Notes: a model not told the origin generated them from the letters alone. A stretch of 64,000 nucleotides of DNA from Schistosoma haematobium (GCF_000699445.3 NC_067197.1:21993809-22057808); one strand, 5' to 3'. Shown: positions 23,801-36,130, numbered from the stretch's first letter. Numbers and translations: made by a program.

Positions 23801-24000
23801 TTAGTTTAAGTAAATATTCTTTATGCTGTATACTGATCTAAACTTGATTGGTGGTTTTCATTTATGGGTATTGCTAACTTATTGTGATTGATGTTAAGAG
23901 CTGCAGGTGTTTCGTTGTTGTTGTTGTTGTTGAGATATATGAAACCTAAATGAATTTCCTAGATATCGCCATATTGTCACAAACTATAATTTAATTGGGT
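19620..24000. other. Long AT-rich stretch, no gene recognised
   Basis: It contains the TA repeat at 20783-20814, a short AT run at 23037-23056 and a GTT run at 23914-23933. A minus-strand frame at 19948-20178 (ends LGILGRNSYIVVSSCPAEVF) has coding-like composition but no motif that I know. The part at 22520-22700 is less AT-rich and has CATATAAAGAG, possibly an old LTR or promoter, unproven. Confidence 0.4.
20783..20814. repeat. TA microsatellite
   Basis: About 16 uninterrupted TA units. Confidence 0.95.
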
Positions 24001-24004
24001 AATG

Positions 24005-24105
24005 GCTAGTATTGAAGTCCAGGTGCATCCAGTTGACATATCCAAAATAAGAAATTCTAGTCCTGTATTCCACTGATAGTATGTTATAACGAGATGGATA
24101 ATAAA
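24005..24105 (+). mobile_element. Sm-alpha-like SINE fragment, family A (copy A5)
   Basis: A short, decayed 3' part: GTGCATCCAGTTGACATATCC, then AAAATAAGAAATTCTAGTCC and TATTCCACTG. Both ribozyme boxes are damaged (TTGACAT; GAAA displaced). Confidence 0.55.
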
Positions 24106-26395
24106 TTAAGTACAAATGTTGAAATAATCGTATGTGATGTTATTGTTTACATTTTTGTTATATAGTTATTAAATACTTAAACGATTGTATTTCTGCAGTG
24201 ATGCATAAACTCTCTTTACGTGTTGCATCTACCTTAAGATAGTGATAATTTATTACAAATCCATTACTCAGTTATCTTCTGTTTATGCCTTAGTTACGTC
24301 TTTAATATTTTAATCACGCTGGTATGTGGTCTGGATTTTACATTTTATTGTAGCGTAAGTGATACATAAATATGAGCTGTTCAATTAGAAATTAACTGCT
24401 TACTGAGTCGTCTTCAATTTTGGCTATCAGGCAAGCAAGCATGAAATACTGCATTCTGAACTAATAGCCATTAACTGTTATTCTCCACTTTTATCTCACT
24501 TCCATCGTGTCATCAGTTAGTCTAACTTCATTGGTAATAGACGAATTACTCAGTACTTGTACTAAATCAAATGAACTGTCTCCTGCATTACAATCTAATT
24601 ATATGGGCCCCAAAAATAATACACATGAAGGTAGTTTATTTTTGCAGTCATATCTTACTTAATATCCAAATTTACTGAGACTTTATTGATAATAGTTAAT
24701 GGTTTACAGAATAAATAGTTGTATAACTACTGTTAAACCTTATGAGCATAGTTTACAGTGGCTTTAAATGTTTCAAAAAAATTCAATTGTAAAGATTATT
24801 ATTTATCAATGGTTCACTTATTTGCAGTTTTAATCGATCGTGCTACTGGGGTATTCCATGATTGTTTTACTGAGGTGAAGTTTAAAACGTTAGCCATGAA
24901 TGAGCTATTTTAACTTAAAAATGAATTCCAGTTTCTGGCAGTGTCTGTGTGATTCTGCATTTTTATAGTTGCGTTTTAGTTTCAGAACAATTTGAACAAT
25001 GTAGTTCTTCAACATACTTACTACTGGTAATTTTTCATTTAACTAACGTGCATTAAAAAGATTGAATTTTTCTGAATGACATAAGTCATTCAAAGTTGCA
25101 TGATGCTATTATTTGTTTTATTTATTCATTTCTTCCATATCACTGAGGATCTCGAACAGCAATGTAATTATATATATTTTATCTTTAAAACCTGGAATGG
25201 TGTTCAACTGCTTAAGTACATTTCTTCTAGTCAATGTAATTTCGTCTGATGAAAATCATTCAAGTCAAAGGTTGATATTCGTTGAAGTGGAATGTGGTCA
25301 AAATGATTTTGCTGGAAATGACCATATATCACAGAATAGCAACTGTCAGTATGCTATTCTAATTCTCCCGAGCTTTAATCGAATTTATCTGATGAATCGA
25401 TAGGGTTAATTGTTAAATTTCACCAAACAACATAAATTCAATTCACAAAGCTGTGTATACCAAACAGATATAAGCATCATTGTTTGTGATAAGGGAGTCT
25501 ATTATAATGAGACTGACTTATCGATAGCATTTCTTATATCTCGAACATAAGTCATGAATATGGCGAATCAACTGATATACTTATGGCGCAATGGTTCTCA
25601 CATCTAGGCACATATGAGTATTAAGATGGTCTATTTAAGGTGTTTATAGAATGATCTACCAGTGTTACATTCAAATTAATAGAAAACTTTCAATTTAAGA
25701 TCTTTATAATAAACATTATGAAGCATGATCATATTTTTGACATGTCCATGATTATTTTGAAAACTTGGTGCAATAAATCAACGGCGTAGTCAATGAACGT
25801 ATTACAGATAATTACGACTGGCATATCTTCCGGTATGATCACTGTAATTGGTTAGTTTTCAAATGATATTGATCGATATCATTTTGCATTCGATTTTGTT
25901 ACATAGAAACTGTAAAATTTGACATATATATATATACGAATCACTCGACTGGAACTATTATTTAATTTTAGTTTATCTAGTCAAGTGTAAAAATCTATTC
26001 CGATCCTGTTTTCAGATTATTTAATAAACTAGTTTCCTACCACTTAATTACTAAGAAATCAATTCATAAGGAAAACAAGTTTTTTTTAATTCTACTTAAT
26101 CATAAAATATTTTAAATGTTATTATTTTCTCTATTGAAACAAACCTAACTGATTTCAATACATTGTAGTCCATATTTCTATATATTTCAATTCAAATTCT
26201 AAAACTCTTTATGCCTAGATTATAACAAATAATAATAATATTGACATGTGACTTTGAAATACAAAAGATGAGAAAATAAGAAATGGAACAGTCAATAATG
26301 TGTCAACATAGATATCAATGTCAAGGTTGGACTTGATAGTTTCAAATAAATTGAGCATTGAATAAAAAGTTAATAATAAATGTATTTTTCGAATT
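24106..26395. other. AT-rich stretch, no gene recognised
   Basis: The longest frame, 25113-25403 on the plus strand (96 codons, including FVEVECGQNDFAGNDH), has no motif that I know and no splice context that would make it convincing. Confidence 0.4.
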
Positions 26396-26397
26396 TT

Positions 26398-26520
26398 GCA
26401 AGGCGGGATCGTGTATGTGGGCTGTTGAGGAGTACCACAATAGGATGAAACAGCTGTTTAGTGGTTCCAGGTTTTCTACGGTGGTCTAACTTCAATTAAC
26501 TCATGATCTCAAACATTGAA
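26398..26520 (+). mobile_element. Family B ribozyme SINE, 3' half (copy B5)
   Basis: It contains TTGAGGAGTACCACAATAGG then ATGAAACAGC, GGTTCCAGGTTTTC and TTCAATTAACTCATGATC. The first ribozyme base is T instead of C (TTGAGGA), and the tRNA-like half is missing. Confidence 0.7.
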
Positions 26521-26639
26521 ATATATATTTGTTATATTCCAAATGACATAGTCAAACTTATTATGATTTTGATTGTATTAAAAAAAATATTTTGCACTGC
26601 TTTCTTTGTAGTATTTAAACTTGTGTTAATTTGATTTCG

Positions 26640-26700
26640 GTTATTTATTTACTCTGAAGAAGTGGCATACATGAAGTCACGAAACGTTAAGAAAATACAA
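26640..26700 (+). ncRNA. Penelope-type hammerhead-like motif
   Basis: CTGAAGA (26654-26660) is followed, after one extra A, by a pairable stem GUGGC/GUCAC around nine loop bases, and then GAAACGTT (26681-26688). The CTGANGAAG...GAAACGTT layout is characteristic of Penelope-like element ends, interpreted as hammerhead ribozymes. No Penelope coding sequence lies nearby. Stems I and III are not convincing, so activity is doubtful. Confidence 0.45.
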
Positions 26701-27122
26701 TTTTTCTACTTATTGGAATATAACAAATATGTATTTATCATTAATGTGCAAATAGTTTAAAATGGATCAACGAGGCACTATTACATTTTATCTCTTCGAT
26801 TTTGATAGTCATATTTTCAGAGTGCATAGATAGTTAGGTACTTTTTCAATCATTTTTTTGTTATAAATATCGTCTTCAATAAACATTATTGTATATAAAT
26901 TTATGTCATATATGTGTAAACTTATGTATATTAGTCCTAATGAATTGTTTGTGGTAAACTCTAAGTGCACATAACAAATATTTCATTTGGTTACTTAATA
27001 CTGAACATATACCTTCTGATATGAACTTCTGAGAAGTAAACCCGGATCGTATGATGTAGTTCTTCAACCTTAGGTACTTTAAAATATTATTTTATAAAGT
27101 TTGGAATTAATGGATATGAAAC

Positions 27123-27540
27123 TGCTAGGTTTGAAGCTATTACGAGTTCACTTGGTATGCGAACGGAACAAAGACTTGTGACCGTAGACCAATCAGCTAG
27201 ATATTCTGATGCGTCCCAGACCCGCTAACTTGAGTGAGAAGTCGAAGCTTGAAACTAAAAAGTATATTCCGTTGTACAGAAGCACGAATGAATAATAACA
27301 GACACAAATCAAACCTATATATATACACAGCATACAACTGTCCTTGGGAAGCGTTGCAAAAATAGCGTACTAAAATATACAACGGACCAATGGCGTTAAA
27401 GATTCTCCCAAGTGGGAAGTACGACATGAAAGTGAAAAGTTCGCTTATGGCGCGAAAACAACGAAATTCAAATTTACAAATTAAAATTATAGGATTAAGG
27501 CATTTACAAAGTGAGTTCTGGGGATCTAACATCCCCAACA
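27123..27540 (-). mobile_element. Solo LTR of a distinct family with 5-bp TSD
   Basis: On the minus strand the element starts TGTTGGGGATGTTAGATCCC and ends AAACCTAGCA, 418 bp. It is flanked by perfect 5-bp direct repeats GAAAC (27118-27122 and 27541-27545). TG...CA ends plus the target duplication make a solo LTR clear; the parent family is unknown. The 116-codon minus-strand frame inside it is LTR sequence, not a gene. Confidence 0.85.
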
Positions 27541-27545
27541 GAAAC

Positions 27546-28795
27546 AATACCAGGTTTTAAAATTGTTAACTAGGAAGACAAAATCTTATCAAAGTAAAGA
27601 AACATGTTTGTAGGTTTTGACAAGTTGACAAATTCTAACCATAACTAATTTTTTTCTATTCATTATGTATGAGTAGCATGAATTTAAATATTTTCTCTTT
27701 CGTTTTTTAAAAAATGATTAACAAGGGGAAACTATATTAGCAAGTGCAGTGTACTATGTTGCATTTCTTAGTGTTTAATATTGAAATAATCTAAATGCCT
27801 TTCATAATCATAAATGAGGACATATAGTTAGTAGATGATGGAAATCTCTAAGCCGGATGTTTTGTCCTCATGTAATTGTTATTTTAGTTTCTTTTGAGGC
27901 AGATAATTGGTCAGTAATTTAACAATTAATCGATAATAACCAGCTCATTGTAATAACTCACCCTAGCTAGGCAAGATAACTTAAAGATATAAAAATATTT
28001 GTGATGATGATTATAATTTCATTAGATTAAACTCATTTGATATAATCACCTAATGATTACATTTTCGAAAGCTACTATAAATGTTAGATAATCATTGACT
28101 TTTTCCTTTTTCTATTAATTTGTTAAAAAACTGTATATTCTACACATTATTACAATTAAGTTAGATATGACCCTTATTGGTTAACTTGTACTAACCAGGA
28201 CTTTTCAATCGGTTACAAAGAAGTAACAAATCTCAAAAAATATTTTAGGCTTCATTTTGTTTGATTTGTGAGAAATACTTACCATACATTATTTGTCTGG
28301 TAAAAATAATGAGTTTATGAGACACAGTTGCCTTACCCCAAGTCATGTATTGCTTTAATTATGTTATTCATCCATACGAGTTAACAAAATAATAGTTTTC
28401 TAAATATTAATTTACACAGTTGAACGGTTAGCGTAAAAAAATGTTTGAACGATACAGCAAGTATCGCATTTTCGAAAAAACTCCTGAAAACCCCTTTGAG
28501 AATTTAATAATGTTTGTCGAAGGCAACTGTGACAAAAGCAAATGATAACAATTTATCAACGTTTTTAGTTATTGTCGTTTGATGTTCATTCTTAATCTGC
28601 TAATCATTGTCGCTCTCTACATTTACTTTCACTAATGTTCCTCAGATAAGTAGCTTTTGAATCTGTTTAATTATTTGACATTTCATACAGAGTACAGTTG
28701 CCGTTAATAATAATGTGATGTGGAAATACTTCACTACATTTCTTATCGAATTTTATGCTGAGAACATTTTTATTTTATCAGTTTAGATTTATAAT
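27546..28795. other. AT-rich stretch, nothing recognised
   Basis: No frame, RNA gene or repeat recognised. Confidence 0.45.
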
Positions 28796-29065
28796 CAGCA
28801 CCCCGAATGCCCTGGTACAGCTGAGGGTGGAGAGAGTCCGCTCTTTCACCCGAACTGCTCTCACATAGCCACATATGTATAAATGGTGTGTCAACCTATT
28901 GTTGGTCACCGGCTAAAATGAAACTGTGTCTCCTAAAGTTGCTCCACTGCCTTGTGGATTAGAATTCTGGGTTAAAGGGTAGAGGTGTGACCCTCTAAGA
29001 AAACCATCTACTTCAGTTTTGGTATCCAACCAGTATCCTAGCCCATACACAAATCGAATGACGAA
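28796..29065 (+). repeat. Dispersed repeat C, copy 1
   Basis: A GC-richer block beginning GCACCCCGAATGCCC. It shares an ordered series of short matches with the minus strand of 35745-36130: TTGGTCACCGGC, GCTCCACTG.CTTGTGGAT, AAGAAAAC.A.CTACTTC and CAGTATC. No frame is open. It is probably an untranslated part of a retroelement, family not identified. Confidence 0.65.
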
Positions 29066-30600
29066 GTAAGACGCATATATATTTGGTGACCACTTGTTCC
29101 AAAGTTTATGTGTTTAAATAAAATAAGATTTAGAATGCATATTCAGTATAATTTATTCGTTTTTTTCAAATGGCATCGTTCTGATCAGCCTATTTATTAG
29201 ATGATGTTGATATATCGAAAGTGTCGTAGGTTGTGAACTTCCAATTAACTGTAATTAAAATTAGTTTCACAGTTACATTATTCTTGTTTATACTATGCCT
29301 CAATATTTTTGGAGAAAATCAAACTAATAAATCTCTTAACATAGTGTATGAAATGATAAAATTACATAGAGTTCATTTTAGTTTCAGTAAGGTCAACCTA
29401 AAATGATACGGTCTGTTTAATATAAACAAAGTGTTTAAAACTTTGAACATAACATTCTAGTGTTTAGTGAGTCGTTAGTTAAATGAAATGAAACTAATGC
29501 CAACTTTTTACAATGACTGGAAGTTATTATATGGTTAACTGACCGTGTGATAACAGTTCCTGTTTTAAAAAGATAGAATTTCAAGAATCAGAATGGTAAA
29601 CTCAATGTAAACATCTTATCCACTGTGGTGAACTATCTACATTGAATCTGATCATAAACTCAAAAAATATTTTTAAAATACACTTATGTTAATTTGATGT
29701 GGTTGTTTCGTTTGCGTGGCAGATGATGAAGTTGAGAGACAAAAAGTATTAGTTATTAAATAACAAAAAAGGTATCTCGAAAAAATAACTATGCGTCAAG
29801 TAGTTTAGTTTAAGCGATTGTGAAGGGTGTGACATGATAAATCAACTTTTCCTTACAACTGTCACCATGTAGATTAAAGGAAATCAAATCGACTGACTTT
29901 TGTGGCAAAGTATGAAAACACAGGATTGAAAACTGTGAAGATCACTAATGAAAAGATCACTGTGCTATTATGATGAGTCGCTATAAGTGTATGGTAAAAT
30001 GAGAACTTTTTATCTATCGACACAATGAGTAGATAAGACTTGATCAAGACTGTAAAGGAATATATGAAAATAACAATAGTTAACACTCACTGATTATTCT
30101 GTTGTATAATCTGTTCTACATCAGATCAGTCATTGGCCCGAATAACTCATTGATTACATCTCAGATTATGAAGCTGGATGACCTGGGCTCGAATCCCATA
30201 GATAGCATCAATTCTCACAAGTTGCATATACAATTTTGTGATGAGCTTTGATAACGTGAAGCCTAAATCGTAGGTTTGTTGTCGATCACCAGTAAACGTA
30301 TGTAAACGAAATACGAAAATGTGAAATAATTTACCAATCACCTCGTAAAATTAGGACTCGTTTATATTCTTCAGTCTCGATTTGTCAAACCGTTGTTTCT
30401 CTTGCTTTTCAATACGTTGAGCTTATTTAATCAAATAATAACCTACCAAATCTTTAGAATTTATACACTGATAAACTACATGCCACCCCTTAAATTATGT
30501 TAATTTATTAGTTGTAATTATGATTTTCTCCTAGTTGAATATATCTGCGTAGCTAAAAAATGTTTCATTAATTTTTACAAAACAAATACTGTAATTCTAA
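29066..30600. other. AT-rich stretch with one tRNA-like patch
   Basis: No coding sequence recognised. A possible tRNA-derived patch lies at 30134-30210 (listed separately). Confidence 0.4.
30134..30210 (+). repeat. tRNA-like SINE patch, unassigned
   Basis: GGCCCGAATAACTCATTG could be a decayed A box, and GACCTGGGCTCGAATCCC about 40 bp later is a good B box (GGNTCGANNCC type). No cloverleaf is evident. Different from families A and B, so possibly a third tRNA-derived repeat. Confidence 0.35.
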
Positions 30601-30604
30601 GAAG

Positions 30605-30760
30605 ATAAGAATTGTGCTTAGCAGTGAAGTTCAGGACGCCGTTTCGTTATATTATGGACTCATCGGCTGGATTCGTCTTGATCTCAGAGGTGGTGTCCAC
30701 TTCAGGACTCCAACACAGTACCTAACGATTCTAAATGCTTATCGACTCGTGCAAATGGAG
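30605..30760 (-). mobile_element. Sm-alpha-like SINE, decayed (copy A6)
   Basis: In element sense: CACCACCTCTGAGATCAAG, then CCAGCCGATGAGTCC, AACGAAACGGCGTCCTGAAC and TTCACTGCTAAGCAC. The first box is CCGATGA instead of CTGANGA. The plus-strand frame over it is a by-product. Confidence 0.65.
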
Positions 30761-32965
30761 ACTAGCCAGTTTCAGTCGCAAACGTTAACGGAAAGATGCA
30801 AACAACTAGTTTAGATGAAGTAAAATAAGTCATAATCATTTTTATAGAAATGACAGATTAATGACCTGAAGTCACAAAGAGTACTTTCAGAACAATCTAC
30901 TTTGTTCCACTAACTGTCAGTCTGCAATCCTGAACGCGTTGAAAAAAAAGAATGTTAAGACGATTTGTTAACATTATACCAAATTGGAATAGTCAGTTAA
31001 AATTTCTTACACATGGGTTTAGATATCGAAAGAAATTTAATCGCTATTATTCGTTACAATATTTGCTTCATTCGAAATATTTGGATTTTATAGGGGTGTC
31101 AGATATGCATGAGGCAAGGCTGTATGGTCAAGTCCATTCGAATTTACATACTTTTGCCATGTAGTGAGACAATCATCATGAAAAATAAACGACTCTAAAC
31201 ATATTGAGAGCATACACTTTAGGATTCTACAAAAAATGTCTATTTTCTGTGAATAGTTCATTTCAAAAGTTTGCTCTATTGAATAATTACCTCATCTAGA
31301 CCGTCTTATGTTTATCTGCTGATTAGATTTCTCCAGTGAAATAAGCTAAACTGCCCAAACTCAGTATTCCACTTCTACACAAATAGCTTTACAATTTTGA
31401 AAGTGAGAAACAATCGATCACACAGTTTTACTCTAGAACATTCGGTTGTTTTTAGTCAATAGGTCTTAGTATAATGCATGAACAGTGGTTTTTTGAGGCC
31501 TAAAATCTGTTATCAATGATAACTAATATAGTGAACGGAAGGGACCTTTCCAGAAAACGTTTTTGAAATTCCCTAATCTGGACTGGATGTCATTCTGATG
31601 AAGTGTAAAACCTAGTGACACTTAATTTAATGCCGTTATACTTTTCTCCTACTTTTAACTTGCCAGCTGGATTTACCTTCATTCTAATATTGATGTTTAC
31701 AATGTGAAATACTCCTAATACCCAACACATCAAACATATTAAAGTTATCTTACAATCTTCTAAGTTCATATAGCTACTAAATTGTTCTACGAGTTCAAAG
31801 ATGTTAAGTATGGTGTGGAACTTCACATTGTTGACATTCAGGCTTACAACTGAACAATCTATGATGTCCTTTATGTATCCTAAGCTGATTACCTTGAACG
31901 CTTGTACGTTCCAGAACATAAATCTTAGATAAAACAATGAGAATTACAACTACATTTGGCAGAATAGAAAACCTATTCAAATGCTCAATTCAAGTTAATT
32001 GTTTTTTATTAACATTTATGGAAAATGATTATCCTCACTGGTAATTATGGTTTATACTAAATTCTACTGAATATAATAATGATAAGCATATGAATGAATC
32101 GTACAGAGTATTCCTTTTTTCCGCTGTGTGTATACTATCAAAAGTTTAAAAACACCAAACTATATGAAGTGTAAAAATTTCGATCTAGTAATTTACGATT
32201 ATTAGAGTTTGATCAATATAAATCTAATGGCGTCTACGTAAACAAGTAAATTATGCAACAATCATCATTTAGGAGCTAACAAAGAATGTAAATAATAATA
32301 AATAATGAGATCAAATTATTTCCTTTGTCATTGTATGAGACTGATTATCTTAACTGACATGAGAAATATTCTCTCGCAAACACCTAATTATTGAAATAAA
32401 ACCCATAAATGAACTGATACTAAAAGTAAGTTTATTATAACTTTGTAAACTATTCCATTTTTCATTCTGAAGTAGAATAGTCATGAACAGAGTCCAGACA
32501 ATGTATGGCTTATAATCATGAAAGTATTTTTATTGTCCATAAAACCATATATTTAGTATGAAAGGTGTCAAGCGTTGAAAATACAAGTTCTTTTTGTGTA
32601 TTTTGTGACATTTGATATTTCTGAAACCATTTTCAAATAAACAAAAACACAAGTTTATCCTCATGTTCAAAAAATATAAATATGCAGTAAACATTTCGTC
32701 TATAAACCTGTTTCAAAAATACATTCAAAAAGGGTTGTAATTAAGTTTTTCTTTATGTTTTAATGATTTGTTGTTTCATTTAGGCGCCAAAACGGAATTA
32801 GTGTCAATTTAGAACATTACAAAACGAGAGCTTGAATTTTTTGTTTGTGGCCTATTTACGATCATGGGTTTAGCACACTAAACGAGAAAATGTTAACTGT
32901 GCGTGACAAGTGAAAAAAAGATTATTTTAACTTCATAATAAGCCATAAAACCTAATATTTTATAA
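30761..32965. other. AT-rich stretch, no gene recognised
   Basis: A minus-strand frame at 31590-31937 (115 codons, including CWVLGVFHIVNINIRM) is long for this composition but shows no family motif or splice support. Confidence 0.4.
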
Positions 32966-32967
32966 AC

Positions 32968-33335
32968 AAAGATAAGTAGTGGTTAACAATGGAATCCAGG
33001 AGGCGCGTTTCTTCTTAGTTGGGACTCGTCAGCTGGATGTATCTACGTCATCGAGTTAAAGTTCACTCCAACACTTAAAACCAGTTTCTTGAATTTTAAA
33101 CGCTATCTCACTATTTACCTAGCTGTTGAGTTCAGATAGTTACTAGCTTGTGCAATGTAGTGAATTTTAACTCATTTTTCTATTGATTGTTTGAATCATC
33201 CCATTGATGTTTAGGGTTACTAAAGATCAGTCTCTTATTGACATATGTGCATCTTGTGTGGATTGCCACGATAATGCCTTCACTCAAAAGCATTATATGC
33301 TGATCAAATTCAGTCTTAAATGTCAATGGGGAGAT
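32968..33335 (-). mobile_element. Sm-alpha-like SINE, full unit (copy A7)
   Basis: Minus-strand element of about 370 bp. It runs, in element sense, from the linker (GAAGGCATTATCGTGGCAATC, GATCAGTATATAATG side at the far right) through a decayed tRNA-like part to the ribozyme and the end block CCATTGTTAACCACTACTT. It carries one of the best ribozyme cores in the window. Confidence 0.75.
32992..33042 (-). ncRNA. Hammerhead ribozyme, Sm-alpha type (in A7)
   Basis: Both core boxes are intact: CTGACGA (plus coordinates 33026-33032) and GAAA (33008-33011). Stem I pairs over six bases (AUCCAG with CUGGAU), and the cleavage site would be after CUC. Stem III is the very short, loop-less CGC/GCC type of the family with one mismatch. 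Stem II is weakened (GUCC against AGAA). The role by family precedent is self-cleavage of SINE transcripts. Confidence 0.6.
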
Positions 33336-34115
33336 TCAAACAATTAATCCGAAATGATCTGTACTTAATACTTTATTTCTCAAAATAAAACAGGCAGTAT
33401 TTCTGAACAAATAGGAATATTCTATAGATAAGAATTTTCTTTTAAAATGGTAACAACTTACGTAATGTATGTATACACTCAAATCCAATGCATTAAAATG
33501 AAAAGGGATTTTTAAAGAAATGACTTGTCTGAATCTAGCATTACAGAAAAAAGCTCACTTAAACATTGATAATGGTATACATTCAGTAACCATAACTGTC
33601 GGCTCATAGTGAAATGTTCTAGATTGATTTAATGAAGTATTTATTTATGCCATAAAATACACAATTCATGGGGTAATTTCAGATAATCTCATTTTTATAA
33701 TGAAGATAATATAACCGGATTTATTGAAATGACATTTTCCATAAGAACTTTGCGCAGTTCATTAGAAAGCTCGTATTTATTGAAGCTACTGATATCTCAG
33801 TAATAAGAAAGATACATTCATTCATGCAAACAATGCACGTCATCAGTTATAAATTACGTTTGCTACGAGTGTATATAATTCAGTCTGACATTCGATGGTT
33901 ATTAATATAAAACGAAAGTGATATATAATTCAATTTTTTTAAAATAATAAATCGGTCGTGACGCCAGTAGTTTATGAATATGTCATCGTTAAATGGAGTA
34001 GAATTAAAAATTAAAATGCAAATGTAGTTCAACAAGATTAATTGAGTTTATCAATTATATATGTATATGCTCAAATACAATGAATAGGAAACAACACAAA
34101 TAATGAATGACTTTA

Positions 34116-34403
34116 TGTAGTGGTAGTAGTGAGGTGAGTGCTACTTATTTCGACAGACCTAAGTAGTATGTAACACCAATCAGAAGTTGAATACCTGTCA
34201 AAAGAAGATTGGGAGGATCGCACTAAAGAAAACAGAAAATAAAAAATAAAGAAATGGAAGAATCATGAACGATGTGAAAGACAATTGATAGAAGATTTGC
34301 AACTGAAGCATTTAATGTATGGTTCTGATATTTTATGAAAGAGTTTTTTAATTTTTCATTAAACACCGAATTAGTAATCCCCATCAAGCATTCGCTCACT
34401 ACA
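34116..34403 (-). mobile_element. Solo LTR, TGTAGTG family, copy 4
   Basis: Minus-strand copy, ends TGTAGTG and CACTACA, with a small GTAGTAGTGAG insertion near its left end. The flanking four bases do not match (TTTA and GTAG), so its target duplication is lost or the ends have rearranged. Confidence 0.65.
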
Positions 34404-34723
34404 GTAGTACGAAAATAGAAAATTAACTGTGTACTGGTGATTTACATTTGCCAGCTATGTATTAAATATTTTAACATTATAAAAGGTAAATATACTTAAA
34501 AACAACTGTTATTAGAAATTTCTCATTTATATAATACTTGCTGAATTATTGGTTGTATCGAAATATTGCCAGTAAAACAAATACGTTATAAAGATTCTGG
34601 TATGTTGTATATTTTGTTGCCAGTCATAATGATTTTAGTAAATATTGACTATTTAGAACAGTTTAATTTCTTTTTAAAATTCTTCATAATTACTAATTAA
34701 TCTGTGCATCTGTAGATTAAATA

Positions 34724-35194
34724 TGTAGTGTCGGTTGCTATGCTAGCACACATAGCTTATTTTAGCTTTCGGACAGGCCAATCTATTCATTCTTCTTGAG
34801 TCATATTTTGACCTTGTTAATGATTTGCTTATCAAACTTGACTGTTTTTATGTGAGCGCATTTGTGTGTACGTCTTACCCTATTCATTATATGTCTGTAA
34901 CTTGTTTTTGTGTGACTATAAATATCGATTAACGCTTGGTTAAGTTGAGTTGACTAACATGCCTTCTCCACCGCGCGTCATTTCGTTTCACTCTTTCCTC
35001 TTCACTACTCTGATTGATTGCCTGTTCGGATCAACGATTGTATGAAATATACGTATTCAAAATTCATTCTCGTATTTGACGTATTTACTTTCGTTATTCA
35101 CTAACGCAAGTTAAGTCGATAATTATATACGACGATATATATATTTCAATAAAGATCATAATACGATCTACCCGGAGTCAGATACAGGGCCACA
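34724..35194 (+). mobile_element. Solo LTR, family D, with AATAAA
   Basis: About 471 bp starting TGTAGTGTCGGTTGC and ending GGAGTCAGATACAGGGCCACA-like sequence. It has GACTATAAATATCG (TATA-like) and AATAAA at about 35149. The last 20 bases resemble the end of the gypsy LTR at 3117 (GGAGTCAGATA), which suggests a related gypsy family. The flanks AATA and AAAA are an imperfect duplication. A truncated relative lies at 40692-40977. Confidence 0.7.
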
Positions 35195-35744
35195 AAAATT
35201 ATTTACAACTTATATAATTGTGCTAATAAGTTTAACATACAGGCACGTATATCAAGTAATTTCCTAAACATTTGAAACAACTTTGTTTTTATTATTTGAT
35301 GACTTTATTTGTTTTCAGAAATAAAGTTTTATGATCATGTTTTATTAAGATTTACATTTTCATTTAGAAATTACGTTACTTGGCAAATCACATTAATAAA
35401 CTTCAATAAACCAAATAGCATAGAAATCCTTCATTTGATGTACATGAATGGAAAGTTTGAAACTAGAACATAACTCTAGTTGGTTGTGTAAATTAGTTTT
35501 ATAAGTTCCTGATCCTTGAACGAAAGTGTTTTTTTGCAAATATGATGTTATATATTTGCTTCAATGGTATTATCTTAACTTTGGTTAGTATGGAAAAGAA
35601 AATTTTTATTTGATAAATGTAAAAAAATTGTCTTAAAACCAGTTCTTCCTAGCTCTATATGGAGTTATGAATTAATCATATAACTAACTAACCAAATGTG
35701 AACAGTTGTTATGTATTTATTTGAACACATAAATATTGATACAA

Positions 35745-36130
35745 GATAGCACCAGTTACATATGCGCCACGCAAATCTCATAGGATTTGTGTGAGGGTTG
35801 TGATACTGCTCGGGTGCCCAAACCGAAGTAGGTAGTTTTCTTATGGGGCTACACCCGGAGCCTCCGACCCAAAGGTCTGATCCACAAGACAGTGGAGCAT
35901 TGTGAGGAGATGCAGTTCCATGGTTGCCGGTGACCAACGATTGGTTCATACGCCATTTGTTCCTTAAGGATACTTGAGCCTATGTGTAACATTAGTTTGG
36001 AATCAGGTTTTCCAACTCCACCAGGTGGATTCTTCATATCTACGAACCCGAGTTAAAGTGCTGGACATTCGCCTCTCAATTCTGTAAACAACACCCCCGC
36101 CAAGAGAAGTGTGAACCGTTAGTTTAAGCA
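35745..36130 (-). repeat. Dispersed repeat C, copy 2
   Basis: Minus-strand, longer copy of the repeat at 28796. In element sense it contains CCTGGTGGAGTTGGAAAACC, GTTGGTCACCGGC, CTCCACTGTCTTGTGGATC and CCCATAAGAAAACTACC. Short frames over it on the minus strand are not genes. Confidence 0.65.

Noticed and set aside
27197..27547. 116-codon minus-strand frame
   Set aside because: It coincides with the solo LTR bounded by GAAAC duplications; LTR sequence, not a gene.
30134..30210. Functional tRNA gene
   Set aside because: A B-box-like block is present, but I cannot fold acceptor and anticodon stems.
30614..30814. Open frame of 66 codons, plus strand
   Set aside because: Antisense of the decayed Sm-alpha-like copy A6.
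31590..31937. 115-codon minus-strand frame as a gene
   Set aside because: No homology recognised, no splice context, hydrophobic AT-driven composition.
35665..36037. Two overlapping minus-strand frames of 94 and 62 codons
   Set aside because: Inside dispersed repeat C, which has no frame conserved between its two copies.
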